NCBI RefSeq assembly: GCF_038561955.2
Contig: NZ_CP138333.2
Location: 1,240,001-1,304,000 of the forward strand
Direction of reading: 5' to 3'
From: Salinicoccus sp. Bachu38
Lineage (GTDB): Bacteria > Bacillota > Bacilli > Staphylococcales > Salinicoccaceae
DNA length: 64,000 nucleotides
The notes under the pieces were generated by a model, which was not told the origin of the DNA, did not search any database, and saw only the letters and a program-made list of their open reading frames with translations. Below, piece by piece: positions 1-8,430 of the stretch (within the stretch, counting starts at the first letter, position 1; each line of letters starts with the position of its first letter). The translations under genes were made by a program, and so were the position numbers.

Positions 1-1044
1 CAGATGGAAGGAGAGAAGGGTGCCAAAGGCAAGCCTTCCATCTACAAGCATCTGATGAACGGGGTCTCCAACATGTTGCCGTTCGTTGTTGCCGGAGGTA
101 TACTGATTGCAATCAGCTTCATGTTCGGCATCCACTCCGCCGATCCGGATCACGCACAGTATAATCCACTTGCAGAGATGATCAACTTCATCGGCAACAA
201 TGCCTTCCAGCTGATGATTCCAATCCTCGCCGGCTTCATCGCAATGAGCATCGCGGACAGACCTGGGCTTGCTCCCGGTATGATCGGTGGACTCATGGCA
301 TCGACGATGGGCTCCGGTTTCCTTGGCGGCCTGATTGCAGGCTTCCTCGCAGGTTACCTCATGGTAGGAATCAAGAAGCTGCTTGAAGGTCTGCCACAAG
401 TGCTCGATGGATTGAAACCAGTATTGCTCTATCCGCTGATTGGCGTATTCCTAACAGGTATCATCATGTACTATATCGTCGATCCCCCGGCTACAGCACT
501 CAACGACTGGATGAATACGACGCTCAGCAATATGAGCGGCAGCAACATCATCCTTCTCGGGGCGATCGTTGGCGGCATGATGGCCATCGATATGGGTGGC
601 CCAATCAACAAGGCGGCCTACGCCTTCGGCATCGCAGCACTGTCTGCGAACAATCCTGAACCGATCACCGCAGCAATGATCGGCGGCATGGTTCCGCCAC
701 TCGCTATTGCAGTCGCAACAATGGTATTCAGAAACAGGTTCACACAGGTGGAAAGATCTTCCGGTCCAACCAACCTGATCATGGGTGCGTCCTTCATCAC
801 TGAAGGTGCCATTCCTTTCGCAGCCGCCGACCCGCTTCGGGTCATCCCGTCCATGGTCATCGGCTCCGCAACAGCAGGCGCCCTTGCCATGGCATTCGCA
901 ACAACGATCAATGCACCGCATGGCGGGCTGTTCGTTGCACTGACGATTGGAGAAGGCAGACTCATGTTCCTGCTCTCACTTCTCATAGGTACACTCATTA
1001 GTGCAGTACTGCTTGGACTGTTGAAAAAGCCGATTAGACAATAA
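1..1044 (+). CDS. PTS fructose-type permease, IIC part (5' end missing)
   Basis: Membrane IIC domain of a fructose-family phosphotransferase permease, which imports a sugar while phosphorylating it. The frame is open from the first base, so the start and any IIA/IIB domains lie outside the window. About 345 residues are visible, nearly all hydrophobic segments joined by short loops. The hallmark ITEGAIPF motif of fructose-type IIC proteins is present at about residue 267, and there is a conserved MGGPINKAA stretch near residue 198. A strong terminator follows at once, so this is the last gene of its operon. The fructose family is clear; a related mannose/mannitol-type substrate cannot be excluded. 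Confidence 0.88.
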   Translation, partial: QMEGEKGAKGKPSIYKHLMNGVSNMLPFVVAGGILIAISFMFGIHSADPDHAQYNPLAEMINFIGNNAFQLMIPILAGFIAMSIADRPGLAPGMIGGLMASTMGSGFLGGLIAGFLAGYLMVGIKKLLEGLPQVLDGLKPVLLYPLIGVFLTGIIMYYIVDPPATALNDWMNTTLSNMSGSNIILLGAIVGGMMAIDMGGPINKAAYAFGIAALSANNPEPITAAMIGGMVPPLAIAVATMVFRNRFTQVERSSGPTNLIMGASFITEGAIPFAAADPLRVIPSMVIGSATAGALAMAFATTINAPHGGLFVALTIGEGRLMFLLSLLIGTLISAVLLGLLKKPIRQ

Positions 1045-1047
1045 AAC

Positions 1048-1089
1048 AAAGAAGTCCCACATGAAATTGATTTCATGTGGGACTTCTTT
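1048..1089. terminator. Bidirectional intrinsic terminator
   Basis: A 19-bp perfect stem (1048-1066 with 1071-1089) with a TTGA loop, flanked by A-rich and T-rich arms. It lies between the convergent PTS gene and the small membrane protein gene and can serve both. Confidence 0.9.
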
Positions 1090-1106
1090 GTTAATTAAAT
1101 ATCCTA

Positions 1107-1298
1107 TCATCTTCCAGTGGTAAACAGTCTGACGATGAAGCCCAGAAGCGCTACAACAGTAACTGCACCGAGGCCTGCAAGTGCAATAATCTGCAACACA
1201 CTCGCTGTATTGTTGACTGCGATATTATAGGCTCCACTAATTAAGACGATAAGTGCTACAGCAACCAATAAATAGAGTATTGTGCTGTTATTTCTCAT
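1107..1298 (-). CDS. Small two-helix membrane protein, unknown function
   Basis: A 63-residue protein with two hydrophobic helices (about residues 6-27 and 36-58) and a short charged tail. The start is placed at the ATG preceded by AAGGAG seven bases upstream; a longer frame starting 27 bases earlier has no ribosome site. It has no family I recognise. It is single-gene, convergent with the PTS gene, and divergent from the copper ATPase. Confidence 0.6.
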   Translation of the reverse strand: MRNNSTILYLLVAVALIVLISGAYNIAVNNTASVLQIIALAGLGAVTVVALLGFIVRLFTTGR

Positions 1299-1433
1299 AT
1301 TAAAACTCCTTATAGGAATAGACATCGTTGCTCCTGATAGTCATTCCACTCTAACATACGGCACCTTTTCCTGAAAAATTCATATGCCATGTTCATTCAA
1401 ATGATTTTTATTTTCGTCTGATGAGCATTGATT

Positions 1434-1463
1434 TTGTTTATTTATACCCTGCCGGGGTATAAT
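1434..1463 (+). promoter_or_regulatory. copB promoter with CsoR-like operator
   Basis: -35 TTGTTT (1434-1439) and -10 TATAAT (1458-1463) with an 18-bp spacer. The spacer holds the near-palindrome ATACCCTGCCGGGGTAT (1444-1460), which resembles known CsoR operators (TACCC...GGGTA type). The site lies where a repressor would block polymerase. The link to CsoR is inference by resemblance; no csoR gene is in the window. Confidence 0.7.
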
Positions 1464-1495
1464 TTAGATGAAATGATATATCAGGGAGTGATAGG

Positions 1496-3550
1496 ATGAT
1501 CCACACCAAAAATGGACAGCATAATCATAATGACCACGAAAAACATCATGGGTCCCATGACAAGGATCACAGCAACCATGGTCATGCGGGGCATGACCAC
1601 CATGGAGACATGGTGCAGGAGTTCCGAAACAAGTTTTTCATCATATTGATATTCACCATTCCCATCATGCTTCTGTCACCAATGATTCAGAACTTCATGG
1701 GAGTGGATTGGCGTTTCACAGGTGATATCTATATTCTGGCTGCATTGTCCACCTTCGTCTACTTCTATGGCGGCTGGCCATTCATCAAGGGTGCTGTCGA
1801 TGAACTGAAGGATAGGGAGCCCGGAATGATGACCCTGATCGCCATGGCCATATCCATCGCCTTCTTCTACAGCATTGCCGTCGTATTTGGCTTTGATGGG
1901 GAACAGATCTTCTGGGAACTGGCGACACTGGTACTCATCATGCTTCTCGGCCACTGGATCGAGATGCGTTCCATCAACAATGCATCCAAAGCACTGGAGT
2001 CTCTGGCCTCCCTGATGCCGGATACGGCAAACCGTATTTCCGAGGATGGGTCTACAGAAGAGGTGCAGGTGGATGAAATCAAAGCAGGGGACCATGTGAT
2101 GGTAAAACCTGGAGAAAAAATGCCTCTGGATGGAAAAATCATCAAAGGGAAATCCCAAGTCGATGAATCGATGCTGACCGGCGAGTCTGTTCCGGTAGTC
2201 AAATCCGCAGGCGATGAAGTGATCGGTGGATCGATCAACAGGGAAGGTTCCCTTACTGTAGAAATAGAGAAGCTTATGGACGAGTCCTACTTGAATCAGG
2301 TCATCGAAATGGTGAAGGAATCCCAGAAGACCAAATCCAGGACGCAGGATATCACCAATCAGGCAGCCAAGTGGCTGTTCTATATCGCATTGGCTGCAGG
2401 CATCATCACTTTCATCGTCTGGCTGGCCATGGGTTCGACTGTGGATACGGCCATTCAGAGGATGGTGACAGTCATGGTCATCACCTGCCCCCATGCTCTT
2501 GGACTGGCGGCGCCACTCGTCATTTCGGTTTCCACCGCCCTGTCTGCCAAATATGGGCTACTGATACGCAAGCGTCCACAGTTCGAGCGGGCACGCAATA
2601 TAGACGCTGTGATATTCGATAAGACAGGCACTTTGACTGAAGGGACATTCGGTGTCACAGATATCGAGTCCTTCAGCGATATGGATGAAAATACAATTCT
2701 GACCCATGCAGCAACAGTTGAGAATGATTCGGAGCACCCGATTGCTACAGGCATACTGGATGAAGCTTCTGAAAGAAATCTGGAGCTCCATGAACTGTCC
2801 GATTTCAATTCCATTACAGGTGTCGGAATAGAAGGGACGATTGATGGCAGAAATGTCAAAGTTGTCAGCCCCGGCTACGTCGCTCAACAAAATATCGACT
2901 TTGATGATGCACGTTTCAATGAGTGGTCCGGACAGGGCAAGACCGTTGTGTTCCTCATGATCGACGAAGAGTTGTCGGGTGCGGTCGCACTTGCAGACAA
3001 AATCAAGGAAAGTGCAAAAGAGACGGTGGCTGAGCTGCACAAACGCAATATCAGAGCCATCATGCTGACCGGCGATAACCGAAAAGTAGCCGATTATGTT
3101 GCCGAACAGATCGGAATTGACGAAGTATATGCTGAAGTCCTGCCCAATCAAAAGGCAGAAAAAGTGGCAGAGATTCAGGAACGGGGTCTCGTTGTAGCGA
3201 TGACCGGGGACGGAATCAATGACGCTCCCGCATTGACCAGGGCGGACGTCGGCATTGCTGTCGGGGCAGGTACAGACATTGCCATGGATAGTGCAGACAT
3301 CGTCCTCGTAGACAGCAACCCAAAGGATATACTTGCGATATTCAGCCTATCGAAGCGGACATACAACAAACTGGTCCAGAATCTGATCTGGGCTACCGGC
3401 TACAATATCTTCGCAATTCCCTTGGCAGCAGGCGTACTCGCCCCCTGGGGCATCATCCTCAGTCCCGCGGTAGGTGCAATACTGATGAGCCTAAGTACCA
3501 TCATAGTCGCCATCAATGCACAGCTGCTGCACCGTTTCGAAGTCGAATAA
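1496..3550 (+). CDS. copB: Copper-translocating P-type ATPase, CopB type
   Basis: P1B-type ATPase that pumps copper out of the cytoplasm. Residues 1-38 are a histidine-rich metal-binding tail instead of a CxxC heavy-metal domain. The membrane metal site is CPH (C331-P-H333), typical of the CopB/P1B-3 subgroup rather than the CPC of CopA. Other marks are TGES in the actuator domain, DKTGT with phosphorylated D375, a SEHP motif and the C-terminal GDGINDAPAL hinge. Length 684 is usual for the family. The CsoR-like site in its promoter supports copper induction. It stands alone, without copZ or copA nearby. Confidence 0.93.
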   Translation: MIHTKNGQHNHNDHEKHHGSHDKDHSNHGHAGHDHHGDMVQEFRNKFFIILIFTIPIMLLSPMIQNFMGVDWRFTGDIYILAALSTFVYFYGGWPFIKGAVDELKDREPGMMTLIAMAISIAFFYSIAVVFGFDGEQIFWELATLVLIMLLGHWIEMRSINNASKALESLASLMPDTANRISEDGSTEEVQVDEIKAGDHVMVKPGEKMPLDGKIIKGKSQVDESMLTGESVPVVKSAGDEVIGGSINREGSLTVEIEKLMDESYLNQVIEMVKESQKTKSRTQDITNQAAKWLFYIALAAGIITFIVWLAMGSTVDTAIQRMVTVMVITCPHALGLAAPLVISVSTALSAKYGLLIRKRPQFERARNIDAVIFDKTGTLTEGTFGVTDIESFSDMDENTILTHAATVENDSEHPIATGILDEASERNLELHELSDFNSITGVGIEGTIDGRNVKVVSPGYVAQQNIDFDDARFNEWSGQGKTVVFLMIDEELSGAVALADKIKESAKETVAELHKRNIRAIMLTGDNRKVADYVAEQIGIDEVYAEVLPNQKAEKVAEIQERGLVVAMTGDGINDAPALTRADVGIAVGAGTDIAMDSADIVLVDSNPKDILAIFSLSKRTYNKLVQNLIWATGYNIFAIPLAAGVLAPWGIILSPAVGAILMSLSTIIVAINAQLLHRFEVE

Positions 3551-3556
3551 TGCTTG

Positions 3557-3586
3557 GAAAGGAGAGCTTACGGGCTCTTCTTTTTT
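3557..3586 (+). terminator. Intrinsic terminator after copB
   Basis: Stem of about 10 bp (one G-T pair) around loop TTACGG, followed by a T6 run at 3581-3586, just after the copB stop codon. Confidence 0.7.
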
Positions 3587-3704
3587 GTGTGGAATGAGAA
3601 TCGGGAGCCATGTAATTGACGCCTATGCCACTATGACACTATTATAAAAGTGAAGGGACTTTTGGAGTTGATAAGGGCCAAACCAGGTGGAAAGAGGGAT
3701 AGGC

Positions 3705-4736
3705 ATGATCCGATTTGACAATGACTATACAGAAGGTGCACACCCGAGAATTATTGAAAAGCTTGTAGATACGAATGAAGAGCAGCTTCCGGGGTATGGC
3801 AGGGACCACTACTCGGATGAGGCGAAGGCGCTGATCAGCAGCATATGCGATCATGATGTTGATGTCCATTTCATGGTCGGCGGTACACAGGCGAACCTGA
3901 CCATCATTTCATCAGCGCTCCGAACGCATCAGGGCGTCATCGCTCCCGATTCCGGACATATCGCCGCCGATGAGACCGGAGCGATAGAGGCGACAGGGCA
4001 CAAGGTGCTGGAGCTTGAAAATGAAAATGGGAAGATCAGTGCAGAACAGGTTGAGGATTTTGTGGAAGGACATTGGAACAGTCCCGTCCGGGAACATATG
4101 TCCCAGCCGAAGATGGTCTGCATCTCCCAGCCGACTGAATCCGGCACATTATATTCAAAGCAGGAACTGGAGAGGATCCGAAAGGTCTGCGATGATTATA
4201 ATCTCTACCTCATGGTTGATGGGGCCAGGCTCGGATACGCACTTGCTTCCGAAGAGAACGATACCACTTTGGCGGACGTGGCCAGACTATGTGATGTCTT
4301 CTACATCGGCGGTACGAAAGTAGGGGCACTGTTCGGGGAGGCTGTCGTAATATCAAACGGCTCCCTCAAAGAGGATTTCCGTTATATCATCAAGCAGAAA
4401 GGCGGGATGCTGGCGAAGGGCAGGCTGCTCGGCATCCAGTTCAAAGTGCTGTTCGAAGACGATCTGTATTTCGACATATCCCGGCACGCCCTGGAAATGG
4501 CAAAGCGCCTGCAGGAAGGTTTTGAAAACAAAGGCATAGAGATGCATTATCCATCGCCGACCAATCAGTTATTTCCTGTTTTAACCACATTACAGATTGA
4601 TAAATTGAGGCAAAAGTATGCTTTCCAACCATGGGAAGACCTGGATGTGGACAGGAAAGTGATCCGCTTCTGTACAAGTTGGTCGACCGACGAAAATGAC
4701 GTCGAAGCATTGATTGAAGATATAGGGAGGCTATAA
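3705..4736 (+). CDS. Low-specificity L-threonine aldolase family protein
   Basis: PLP-dependent aldolase of the beta-eliminating lyase superfamily, expected to cleave L-threonine or L-allo-threonine to glycine and acetaldehyde. Visible features are the N-terminal RFDNDYTEG, the GGTQAN segment, HIAADETGA, the DGARLGYA stretch that holds the PLP aspartate, and the PLP lysine K205 in GGTKVGALFGE. The start is the ATG at 3705 behind AAAGAGGG; an in-frame GTG 18 bases upstream has no good ribosome site. At 343 residues it is full length. It is monocistronic between terminators. Confidence 0.88.
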   Translation: MIRFDNDYTEGAHPRIIEKLVDTNEEQLPGYGRDHYSDEAKALISSICDHDVDVHFMVGGTQANLTIISSALRTHQGVIAPDSGHIAADETGAIEATGHKVLELENENGKISAEQVEDFVEGHWNSPVREHMSQPKMVCISQPTESGTLYSKQELERIRKVCDDYNLYLMVDGARLGYALASEENDTTLADVARLCDVFYIGGTKVGALFGEAVVISNGSLKEDFRYIIKQKGGMLAKGRLLGIQFKVLFEDDLYFDISRHALEMAKRLQEGFENKGIEMHYPSPTNQLFPVLTTLQIDKLRQKYAFQPWEDLDVDRKVIRFCTSWSTDENDVEALIEDIGRL

Positions 4737-4768
4737 ATAATGCCCATCCAGTGGATGGGCATTTATTT
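4735..4768 (+). terminator. Intrinsic terminator after threonine aldolase
   Basis: Stem of about 15 bp (4735-4750 with 4752-4768) ending in ATTTATTT. It overlaps the stop codon of the aldolase gene. Confidence 0.85.
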
Positions 4769-4879
4769 ACATATTTCGTTTACGTTCACTCCCTGTCACC
4801 CATTTGCAGCTTAAAGGAAGGATGCAGGGCAGCAATCCCCACTAGTTGGAGTTATGATGGGCTTTCGGGTCTCCTTCTG

Positions 4880-5962
4880 TCAGTAGAGATCTTCTCTTGC
4901 TTTCCTTGTAATTTCCTTCCGTTTTGAATAGATGTTCGTCACAATGGTTTTCAACACTGCGTAGAAAGGAACTGCGAGTATGATGCCCCAAATTCCAGCA
5001 ATGTTCCCGGCAGCGAGTATTATTGTAATGACCGTCAGGGGATGGACGTTCAGCGCGTTGCCCATGACATTGGGGGTGATCAGGTTCCCTTCAATCTGCT
5101 GGGCGACGATCATGATGATGGCCACATACAAAGCCATGATCGGATCCTGCACCAGAGCGACTATCAGGGCTGGAATTACCGCGAGATAGGGGCCTAGAAA
5201 CGGAATCACATTGGTCCCTACACCGATAAGCGCAAGGAGAAAGGCATAGTCAAGTCCAATGATCAAGTAACCGATCAGCAGCATGGTGCCGACAGACAGG
5301 CTGACAAATAGCTGTCCGACGATATAGGCCTTCAAAGTTTCGTCCACATCATGCAAAGTTTTGCGGATCCAGGCACGTCTTTCTCCGGAGAAGAAATGAG
5401 CTACAAACGGTGCGAACTTCTGATGGTCGATCAGGATGTAGACCAGGAAAAAAGGAACGAGAATAAGGGTAAGCACTCCAGAGACCAGCCCAGACAGGAA
5501 AGATACGATCCATGAGCCGACATTGGAAGCCCAGTCGGAAAATTGTCCGGCTATGCTGTTTGCCTGTTCCTGGACAGAAGCTGGAAGGTGTTCACGCTGA
5601 CTCAGGAGAGATCTTATATATTCTTCTGTGCTTCTGATGATGCCGGGAGCATTATTCACAAAAGAATTGATCTGACTGGCAACAATTGGTGCAATAAGGA
5701 TGTAAAACAGCCATATAATTGCTCCCAGCAAAACAAAAATAAGCAGGATGGCCGACCATTTGGGAAATCCCTTTTCCTGCAGGAAATACAACACAGGTCT
5801 TGTCAGATAAAAAAGTACTCCACCAATCAGCAAGGGGAGAAAGATGGTCTGTGCGACTACAAAAATTGGAGAAAATATTCCTTGAACTTCCATAAACAAG
5901 CGAATAATCAATAATAGGAAAATAATAGCGACAGCTGTCCGAAACCAGACTTTATGTGTCAT
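4880..5962 (-). CDS. AI-2E family transporter-like membrane protein
   Basis: A 360-residue polytopic protein of the AI-2E transporter (UPF0118) family, with about eight membrane helices: three N-terminal, a soluble/amphipathic centre (about 90-140), and a C-terminal bundle. The conserved C-terminal GNLITPNVMGNALNVHP segment is present (about residues 295-311). The start ATG has AAAGGAG nine bases upstream. Family members export autoinducer-2 or act as Na+/H+ antiporters in halophiles; which applies here is not visible. It is divergent from the ABC-class ATPase gene, sharing a repeat-bearing intergenic region. Confidence 0.85.
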   Translation of the reverse strand: MTHKVWFRTAVAIIFLLLIIRLFMEVQGIFSPIFVVAQTIFLPLLIGGVLFYLTRPVLYFLQEKGFPKWSAILLIFVLLGAIIWLFYILIAPIVASQINSFVNNAPGIIRSTEEYIRSLLSQREHLPASVQEQANSIAGQFSDWASNVGSWIVSFLSGLVSGVLTLILVPFFLVYILIDHQKFAPFVAHFFSGERRAWIRKTLHDVDETLKAYIVGQLFVSLSVGTMLLIGYLIIGLDYAFLLALIGVGTNVIPFLGPYLAVIPALIVALVQDPIMALYVAIIMIVAQQIEGNLITPNVMGNALNVHPLTVITIILAAGNIAGIWGIILAVPFYAVLKTIVTNIYSKRKEITRKAREDLY

Positions 5963-5993
5963 TCAAACACTCCTTTCTCTTATACTTCATACC

Positions 5994-6060
5994 CGGATGG
6001 CTGCATTATATTTCAGGATGGCTATACTTCGTCCAGATGGATTGCTAAAATCAGGGATGG
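5994..6060. repeat. Four GGATGG-type direct repeats at about 20-bp spacing
   Basis: GGATGG or AGATGG occurs at 5995, 6016, 6035 and 6055, that is with steps of 21, 19 and 20 bp, between the divergent genes ending at 5962 and starting at 6100. Two of the copies extend to CAGGATGGCTATA-like context. The spacing is near two helical turns, so it could be a protein-binding array; this is inference. Confidence 0.45.
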
Positions 6061-6099
6061 GTATATAAAATGAAGCATATGAGATAAAGGAGAATCTGA

Positions 6100-7809
6100 A
6101 TGAAGGACGCTAAGCAGTTTGATCAATTGCTGAAAAGCCTGGATGGGCAGAAATATGGCGCATACAAACGGTTGAAGGGAACATACCGGTTTGAGCGGTT
6201 CAGACTGGCCGTGGACAATATCCAGTCCGATCCCTATGCACCGCCATCCAAAATGCGGATCATCATGGATAAAGCTACAGCTGGTATTCCTGATGAACTG
6301 ATGGATGCCAAAAATAAAATCATCGCAGTATCCGACTTTTTAACGCGGACGTTTGCAGAGCAGATACAATCCCACAAAAATGCATCGAAGGGGAAGAGCA
6401 GCATCCAGATTGACAGATGTGGGCAGGAGATTCTGGAGCGCACTTCCGTCATGGTCGGGCAAAAGGAGCTGGAAGTGCGTTTTGAAGTCGGGATGCCTGC
6501 AGCAGGCAGAAAGATTCTGGGCAAGGCGGCTGCACACATCTTCATGGATATACTTCCGGATATAGCCGAAAAGGCCCTGCTGTATCGCAACCTGGACCAG
6601 GAGGCACTCAAGAAACAAGTGACCCTCATGGTCGACCAGGTATATGTGCAGAAGGAATTGGCACGCAGGAATCTGGTCGCTTTTGTGGCGAATGATTCTA
6701 TTCTACCCCGTAAAAGCGGCGTCTCCGACAGGCCGATGGAGGATGCCGTCCCATTTGTGAGCCCTAAAAGGTTTGAAATCGAAATTTCCCTGCCGAGTGG
6801 ACGAACGGTGACCGGTATGGGTATCCCGGAAGGGATCACCCTGATCGTCGGCGGTGGGTATCATGGAAAGTCGACCTTGCTCCAGGCTCTGGAGCGCGGG
6901 GTGTACCATCACATTCCAGGAGATGGACGGGAGATGGTAATCACCCGGCCAGATGCTGCAAAGATACGTGCCGAAGATGGACGCAATATCGAAAAGGTGA
7001 ACATCAGTACCTTCATCAACAATCTGCCGGCCAAAAAGGACACGAGTGTGTTTTCGACTGAAAATGCCAGTGGGAGCACCTCGCAGGCGGCAAATGTAAT
7101 GGAGGCTCTGGAATATGAGTCGTCCCTTCTGTTAATCGATGAAGATACTTCCGCTACGAACTTCATGATTCGTGATGCAAGGATGCAGAAGCTGATTGCA
7201 CCGGATAAGGAACCCATCACACCGTTTTCCAGCAAAGTGAAGCCGCTGTATGATGCTAGGGGTGTCTCTACCATACTGATTGTCGGCGGTTCCGGAGATT
7301 ATTTTGAAGCGGCCGATCAGGTCTTCATGATGGATGAATACAGGCTGAAGGATGTCACGGAGGCGGCCAAGGAAATTGCAGCTACGGAAGGGTACAGACG
7401 GGAGACTGCCTCTGACAGTCAATTCGGCGAAGTGTCTTCCAGAATACCCTTGAAAGCTGGATTCTCCAAATCCGGGAAGGATGGACGGCTGAAACCAAAG
7501 GGCAGGACCAGCATCCTGTTTGGCAGGGAGCCGATTGACATGTCCGGGCTGGAGCAGCTCGTCGATGCCAGTCAGACGAACTGCATTGCCATCATGCTGG
7601 ATTATTTCAGGAATGAAATACTGGATGACAGACGGACGCTGTCCGAAGCCGCCGATCTCATCTATGCACATATCGAAAAGAACGGTTTGGATGCAATCTC
7701 ACCCTATACCGGCCATCCAGGGAATCTGGCACTGCCCAGAAAACAGGAGTTCTGTGCTGCCATCAACCGTTACCGTGGCTTGAAAATGAAAGGCCGAACA
7801 GAAAAATAA
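6100..7809 (+). CDS. Predicted ABC-class ATPase (COG3044 type)
   Basis: A 569-residue protein of the poorly characterised ABC-class ATPase family (PF09818 type). It has an N-terminal domain of about 230 residues, a Walker A GGGYHGKS (about 251-258, K257), a SGSTSQAANVMEALE signature-like stretch, and a Walker B SLLLIDEDTSATNFM ending in catalytic acid residues. It has no membrane segments and no permease partner, so it is not a classic transporter ATPase. Its cellular role is unknown; members are widespread single genes. It is monocistronic, with a terminator directly downstream and the repeat array upstream. Confidence 0.82.
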   Translation: MKDAKQFDQLLKSLDGQKYGAYKRLKGTYRFERFRLAVDNIQSDPYAPPSKMRIIMDKATAGIPDELMDAKNKIIAVSDFLTRTFAEQIQSHKNASKGKSSIQIDRCGQEILERTSVMVGQKELEVRFEVGMPAAGRKILGKAAAHIFMDILPDIAEKALLYRNLDQEALKKQVTLMVDQVYVQKELARRNLVAFVANDSILPRKSGVSDRPMEDAVPFVSPKRFEIEISLPSGRTVTGMGIPEGITLIVGGGYHGKSTLLQALERGVYHHIPGDGREMVITRPDAAKIRAEDGRNIEKVNISTFINNLPAKKDTSVFSTENASGSTSQAANVMEALEYESSLLLIDEDTSATNFMIRDARMQKLIAPDKEPITPFSSKVKPLYDARGVSTILIVGGSGDYFEAADQVFMMDEYRLKDVTEAAKEIAATEGYRRETASDSQFGEVSSRIPLKAGFSKSGKDGRLKPKGRTSILFGREPIDMSGLEQLVDASQTNCIAIMLDYFRNEILDDRRTLSEAADLIYAHIEKNGLDAISPYTGHPGNLALPRKQEFCAAINRYRGLKMKGRTEK

Positions 7810-7817
7810 GACGATAA

Positions 7818-7852
7818 AAAACAGCAGCTTCCAAGTGGGAGCTGCTGTTTTG
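7818..7852 (+). terminator. Intrinsic terminator
   Basis: Stem AAAACAGCAGCTTCC paired with 7837-7851, loop AAGT, right after the ABC-class ATPase stop. The right arm ends in TTTT. Confidence 0.88.
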
Positions 7853-7907
7853 GCTTGTTGGAGCGTTCATTCAAAGTCCGCCTGTTCCAGTGAGATATCG
7901 ATTGGAT

Positions 7908-8147
7908 CTATCTGTACTGGTTGAACTGGTTGTCGCCTTTTTCCTGTTCGACCTGGTCTTCTGCATCATTGACCTTCCCTTGCGTTTCATCCTGTTTTGA
8001 CTGGACTTTGGATTTCTCATCCTTGAAATCCTTCTGTTTGGCCTGGGCCTTTTCTTTCATCTGTTCCTTTTGGCTTTTGCCTTCTTCTGCTTTCTGCTCT
8101 GCTTCTTTCCTCATCTGTTCCTGCTGATCTTTATTTTCTTCTATCAT
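7908..8147 (-). CDS. Small charged coiled-coil protein
   Basis: A 79-residue, extremely hydrophilic protein made almost entirely of K, E, Q and D in heptad-like order, predicted as one long coiled coil or disordered helix. No signal peptide, cysteine or membrane segment. The start is the second of two close ATGs: AAGGAG lies nine bases before it but only three before the first. I do not recognise a family; it resembles general stress-type hydrophilic proteins in composition only. It lies downstream of the permease cluster on the same strand. Confidence 0.6.
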   Translation of the reverse strand: MIEENKDQQEQMRKEAEQKAEEGKSQKEQMKEKAQAKQKDFKDEKSKVQSKQDETQGKVNDAEDQVEQEKGDNQFNQYR

Positions 8148-8257
8148 GGTCATACACTCCTTTGCATTTTGATATAAGTGATATAATTTGTTTTACCTTC
8201 TTAGCCCTGCAGTTAAACAATGTAATGTACAGGCATCGACTGGTTTTGACTTGAGTG

Positions 8258-8407
8258 TCATTTTTCAGCAATCTTTTGATTGCCTTGTGTTTCCTGGGCT
8301 CCACTTTCATTTTCCATCTTCTCGTCCTGCCTTTTTTCTTCAATCTCCAATGAACAGCAGTCTTTTTCTTTGGGGATGATTTTTTTGATCAGATCCTTCA
8401 TGCCCAT
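8258..8407 (-). CDS. 49-residue CC-motif mini-protein of the permease cluster
   Basis: A short gene with a perfect ribosome site (GGAGG eight bases before ATG). The protein starts MGMKDLIKKIIPKEKD, followed by adjacent cysteines C17-C18 and an SLEIEE segment, then a charged Q/E-rich tail. Similar tiny KDCCSxEI proteins are, to my recollection, found beside YraQ/ArsP-type permeases in staphylococci. It starts 23 bases after the permease stop on the same strand, so co-transcription is likely. The two cysteines could bind a thiophilic metal or metalloid; that is inference. Confidence 0.65.
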   Translation of the reverse strand: MGMKDLIKKIIPKEKDCCSLEIEEKRQDEKMENESGAQETQGNQKIAEK

Positions 8408-8430
8408 CTTTTCCACCTCCTTCGTCTGCA

